58,933 nucleotides of DNA from Chlorobaculum sp. 24CR (GTDB lineage Bacteria; Bacteroidota; Chlorobiia; Chlorobiales; Chlorobiaceae), in assembly GCF_004118635.1 (NCBI RefSeq), contig NZ_SDGU01000023.1:1-58933 (forward strand), written 5' to 3'. Positions 56,137-58,933 of the stretch are shown here, piece after piece. A program made the position numbers and the translations under genes. The stretch's first letter is position 1; the number at the start of each line of letters is the position of its first letter. The notes under the pieces are model-generated. The model ran no database searches. It was not told the origin of the DNA and saw only the letters and a list, made by a program, of their open reading frames with translations.

Positions 56137-56961
56137 TCACTTTTTACCCCAAGCTTCACCATCTTCATATTTCATATCAATTATTGTATCATTATAATAT
56201 TTTTTAAATAGGTCTATAGTATTTTCATCGAAATTATTTTGCCAATCACCAACAACACCCTTTCTCACATGGTTTTTTCTTCCATCAGCGTTTTCTTGTT
56301 TTTTTTTCATATTTTCGAAATCGTATTTTTTTATAGCTTCATTTATTTTATCCTCATCAACATCCACCCCTATATATTCGAATACTTTTTTCAACTCTCT
56401 TACTGTATCTCTCTTAAGATCTTCGTACCTTATAAATAAAATATCTTTTTTAACTTTGAATGTGTCCCAAAATACTTTATATGAAAAACCGGGTGTTGTT
56501 AATTCAGGGTACAATAGCTTACTGTTTATATAACTATACATATTTTCCTTATCTATTTTTCTTTCATCATAACCAAATATTGTTTTATATTTTTGATTTG
56601 GATTATGATAATTTTCATGAAAGTAAAATGAATTATAAACATCACGAGGATCACGGATTATAACAATTGTTCTATATGCGTATTTTGTATATCTTAACCA
56701 ATGCCTTTGTAAGATATGTTTTTCTTTTATAATTTTGATTTCTTTTTTATTTGTATTGTAACCTTTTGATAACAACGCTTCTTCTAACATGTATCTCAAC
56801 CAAGTTCCTCCACACTTCGGATACTCATTTATAAATATTATTTTCCATTTTCGCCCAAATAGAATTAACAACAACTTATTAATTGTATCTTTTAGTCTTA
56901 CTTTCAATAAATTTTTTGCAATTTCAATAATCTTATTTTTTTTCAACTTTTCATTTAACAT
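56137..56961 (-). CDS. Sulfotransferase (Sulfotransfer_1-like)
   Basis: The 274-residue protein has the PAPS-binding 5'-phosphosulfate loop 'YPKCGGTWLRYMLEEALL' (about residues 48-65) and the 3'-phosphate site 'IVIIRDPRDVYNSFYFHENYHNP' (about 102-125). Near the C-terminus 'NADGRKNHVRKGVVGDWQNNF' matches the conserved RKGxxGDW motif. It would transfer sulfate from PAPS to a polysaccharide or lipid-linked sugar. The APS kinase and CysQ genes directly upstream supply and recycle PAPS. Very AT-rich, probably acquired. Confidence 0.92.
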   Translation of the reverse strand: MLNEKLKKNKIIEIAKNLLKVRLKDTINKLLLILFGRKWKIIFINEYPKCGGTWLRYMLEEALLSKGYNTNKKEIKIIKEKHILQRHWLRYTKYAYRTIVIIRDPRDVYNSFYFHENYHNPNQKYKTIFGYDERKIDKENMYSYINSKLLYPELTTPGFSYKVFWDTFKVKKDILFIRYEDLKRDTVRELKKVFEYIGVDVDEDKINEAIKKYDFENMKKKQENADGRKNHVRKGVVGDWQNNFDENTIDLFKKYYNDTIIDMKYEDGEAWGKK

Positions 56962-57062
56962 AACTCATTATTTAACCATAGCAATTTTTAAAATTCTTTC
57001 AAAATAACGCCAGCATCTCAAATTCACATTCTAAATATACCATCATTTCAAAAATATATTTA

Positions 57063-57665
57063 TTATAATACTGCTTTAATCTTTGGAACCACAATATCTA
57101 CCACAGTTTTCACACAAGATTCGAGAGACTCTATATCAGTTCGAAGATGAATAGCCGGGTTTTCTGGTTCTTCGTATTCCTGATGAATTCCTGTAAAATT
57201 CGGAATCTCTCCTGCACGTGCTTTGCGATACAAACCTTTTATATCTCGTATTTCACACATTTCGAGTGATGCATCGACATAGATTTCAAAAAAATCATTC
57301 TCTCCTATGATGTCCCGCGCCATTTTACGCATATCTCGCTCTGGACTGATAAAACAATTAAGCGTCACCACTCCGCAATTGACAAACAGTTTACTGACTT
57401 CAGCAATCCTGCGAATGTTTTCCATTCGACTTTCTAAGTCAAAATGCAGATTTTTATTCAATCCGCTACGAATATTATCTCCATCGAGTACTTGAGTCAA
57501 AATACCTCGCGAAGCCAACTCGCGCTCAACACAGCAGGCAATTGTCGTTTTTCCCGCTCCAGACAATCCTGTAAACCATAGAACGCATCCTCCTTGCCCT
57601 AGAAATAGCTCTTTTTCTTTTCGCCCAAGAATCTTGTCAAAAACAGAATAGATATTATTGTTCAT
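57063..57665 (-). CDS. cysC: Adenylylsulfate (APS) kinase
   Basis: The 200-residue kinase converts APS to PAPS. It has the P-loop 'WFTGLSGAGKTTIA', 'LDGDNIRSGLNKNL', 'FISPERDMR', and the C-terminal lid 'KGLYRKARAGEIPNFTGIHQEYEEPENPAIHL'. The start overlaps the stop of cysQ by 4 bases (57662-57665), so translation is coupled. In an organism that uses reduced sulfur, this is expected to serve sulfation. No sulfate adenylyltransferase gene lies in the window. Confidence 0.95.
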   Translation of the reverse strand: MNNNIYSVFDKILGRKEKELFLGQGGCVLWFTGLSGAGKTTIACCVERELASRGILTQVLDGDNIRSGLNKNLHFDLESRMENIRRIAEVSKLFVNCGVVTLNCFISPERDMRKMARDIIGENDFFEIYVDASLEMCEIRDIKGLYRKARAGEIPNFTGIHQEYEEPENPAIHLRTDIESLESCVKTVVDIVVPKIKAVL

Positions 57666-58465
57666 TTCACAATAAAGTATGGGTTTAAAAGATCCTTTTT
57701 GTTATAGATAAGGTCGCCTTTCTCATCTGATTTCGCAATTCTTTTTCCGGCGGCCAAGGCGATGGCGTGACCGGCGGCCGTGTCCCACTCCATAGTTGGG
57801 CCAAAACGAGGGTATATGTCCGCCTCGCCGGAAGCCACCATGCAAATCTTGAGCGAACTGCCGCGCTGTACAATCTCCAGATTTGGATAAGTTTTGCGCA
57901 GTGATTCGATGAACGATAACGTACGTTCGTTCATGTGCGAACGACTACCAACTACTCTGTATTTTGCATCATCACGCTTAATTGGCAACCTGATGGCCGC
58001 CGCCATCAGTTCGCTGATGCCATCAAAACGATTCGCTGCATCGACTTTGTAGGCTCCGCTACCAACGATCCCGAAAAATAGCTCGTGCAGCACCGGTACG
58101 TAGATGACGCCGAGAATTGGTTTTCCTTCTTCGATAAAGGCTATATTAACAGTAAATTCACCGTTGCGCGATATAAACTCCTTGGTTCCATCCAGTGGGT
58201 CTACAACCCACAATCTCCGCCATGATACACGTTCTGCAAATGGAATATTCTGCCCCTCTTCGCTCAGCACCGGCACTTTGGTCGCCTCCAGTTTCGCAAC
58301 AATCGCTGCATGAGCGAGCTGGTCAGCTTTGGTCAAGGGTGATTTGTCCGCCTTTGCCTCAACAGTGAAATCACCGGATTCATAGACGGAGATAATTACT
58401 TTACTGGCAGTAATCGCAGTCTCAATGGCAATGATCAACAACGCATTCAATTGCTCTTTGTTCAT
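57662..58465 (-). CDS. cysQ: 3'(2'),5'-bisphosphate nucleotidase
   Basis: The 267-residue metal-dependent phosphatase of the inositol monophosphatase superfamily has 'VVDPLDGTKEFISRNGEFTVNI' and 'MEWDTAAGHAIALAAGKRI'. It removes the 3'-phosphate from PAP, the product of sulfotransferase reactions, and thereby prevents inhibition. The ATG is at 58463-58465. It is the first intact gene of the leftward island and is translationally coupled with cysC, giving a PAPS supply and PAP removal pair. Confidence 0.95.
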   Translation of the reverse strand: MNKEQLNALLIIAIETAITASKVIISVYESGDFTVEAKADKSPLTKADQLAHAAIVAKLEATKVPVLSEEGQNIPFAERVSWRRLWVVDPLDGTKEFISRNGEFTVNIAFIEEGKPILGVIYVPVLHELFFGIVGSGAYKVDAANRFDGISELMAAAIRLPIKRDDAKYRVVGSRSHMNERTLSFIESLRKTYPNLEIVQRGSSLKICMVASGEADIYPRFGPTMEWDTAAGHAIALAAGKRIAKSDEKGDLIYNKKDLLNPYFIVK

Positions 58466-58696
58466 ATAATTAATAGCGAGGATATATTATAATCATAATT
58501 CACTAGAGAAATATCAAACAAATATGTATACAATTTTAAAACTAAAGATTGCCGTTTATGATAATATTACTGCTTCAAAACCTCTGTAGTAAGATAGCTT
58601 AGTCCTGAACATGACATTCTGCTTGAACAATTCTAAGAATTATACCTAATCACCCAATATCCACGATCTTTCGTTGATATCAAAAATAGCTTAACT
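58466..58696. other. Intergenic region upstream of cysQ
   Basis: No gene supported. It is AT-rich. A TATAAT-like hexamer on the minus strand (58486-58491) is a possible -10 element of the cysQ operon, but I see no good -35. Confidence 0.4.
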
Positions 58697-58830
58697 TTAG
58701 AACGTGTATCCAAATCGCTCAATTTCATACTTATACAATTCTTTCACTTTATTTTTTAACTCTTCATCATAGTACTCTCTATATTGTTTCCTGTCGCCGG
58801 AAGAATTGAGATATGGTATGTCTTCAGAAG
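58697..58830 (-). pseudogene. C-terminal fragment of a sulfotransferase
   Basis: The minus-strand frame ends 'YREYYDEELKNKVKELYKYEIERFGYTF', preceded by 'PYLNSSGDRKQ'. This is the typical C-terminus of Sulfotransfer_1/2-like proteins. The frame upstream (58831-58918) is not recognisably sulfotransferase-like and contains a perfect hairpin (58851-58871). The window ends at 58933, so the full gene cannot be judged, but interruption by an inserted element is likely. Confidence 0.6.
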
Positions 58831-58850
58831 TAATTGAAATAATAAAGGAT

Positions 58851-58871
58851 CCTCGAAGCAGAGCTTCGAGG
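58851..58871. repeat. Perfect 9-bp hairpin in the sulfotransferase fragment
   Basis: CCTCGAAGC (58851-58859) and GCTTCGAGG (58863-58871) enclose a 3-nt loop. Similar GAAGC/GCTTC hairpins occur at 54637-54650. Confidence 0.75.
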
Positions 58872-58933
58872 TATTTAGAAGAGTTGGAGCTGCTGTGAAT
58901 GCAACTTTTTATACTCAATTTCTCGACCTTGAC

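Overview
The window looks like chromosomal DNA of a green sulfur bacterium (Chlorobiaceae, Chlorobaculum/Chlorobium-like). The evidence is an adjacent korA-korB pair (2-oxoglutarate:ferredoxin oxidoreductase of the reductive TCA cycle), small 4Fe-4S ferredoxin-like proteins, a CrtISO/phytoene-desaturase-like flavoprotein, a GC-rich core (about 55-60% by eye) and an EF-P with an atypical tip loop. Taxon is inferred from gene content; no search was run.

Region 1 (1-5.6 kb): a transcribed tRNA-Leu-like gene whose anticodon loop is 33 nt instead of 7, an AT-rich membrane protein gene abutting its 3' end, a TIGR03915/TIGR03916 pair (putative DNA repair, radical SAM), a FAD-dependent desaturase/isomerase and a GyrI-like protein. 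Region 2 (5.6-15.4 kb): tRNA-Pro(GGG), DedA protein, alpha/beta hydrolase, PBP1A, guaA, a small membrane protein, a YafQ/DinJ toxin-antitoxin pair and serB. Region 3 (14.7-19.3 kb): two CpsB-like PHP phosphatases flanking a Pro-rich secreted protein, an outer-membrane beta-barrel protein and an EpsD/SurA-like lipoprotein with a membrane tail. This is probably an exopolysaccharide satellite locus. Region 4 (19.7-31.3 kb): accC-accB-efp, HU, accA, korB-korA, a small Cys-rich protein, alaS and two ferredoxin-like genes.

Region 5 (31.5-58.9 kb): a decayed guaA 3' end with its own terminator marks the boundary of a large, increasingly AT-rich exopolysaccharide island. Every gene in it is on the minus strand. 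In transcription order it carries a sulfotransferase remnant, cysQ-cysC-sulfotransferase (PAPS supply, use and recycling), glycosyltransferases, an EpsG-type polymerase, and the UDP-L-FucNAc pathway (fnlA, fnlB, fnlC) with a WbuB-like transferase. It continues with a beta-propeller protein, an ATP-grasp ligase, a DUF3473-type polysaccharide deacetylase, an epimerase and two initiating sugar-phosphate transferases. An acyl-amino-sugar module follows (ACP, acyl-AMP ligase, FabG-like reductase, left-handed beta-helix acyltransferase, DegT aminotransferase), and the island ends in exosortase and EpsI.

Together, region 5 suggests a sulfated, FucNAc-containing and acyl-amino-sugar-decorated surface polysaccharide made alongside an exosortase. 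No Wzx flippase, Wza/Wzc export proteins or PEP-CTERM substrate is visible, so the system is incomplete within this window. The most unusual observations are the tRNA-Leu with a hairpin inserted in its anticodon loop, the ACP-dependent sugar acylation module, the sulfation module, and the inverted second guaA end.
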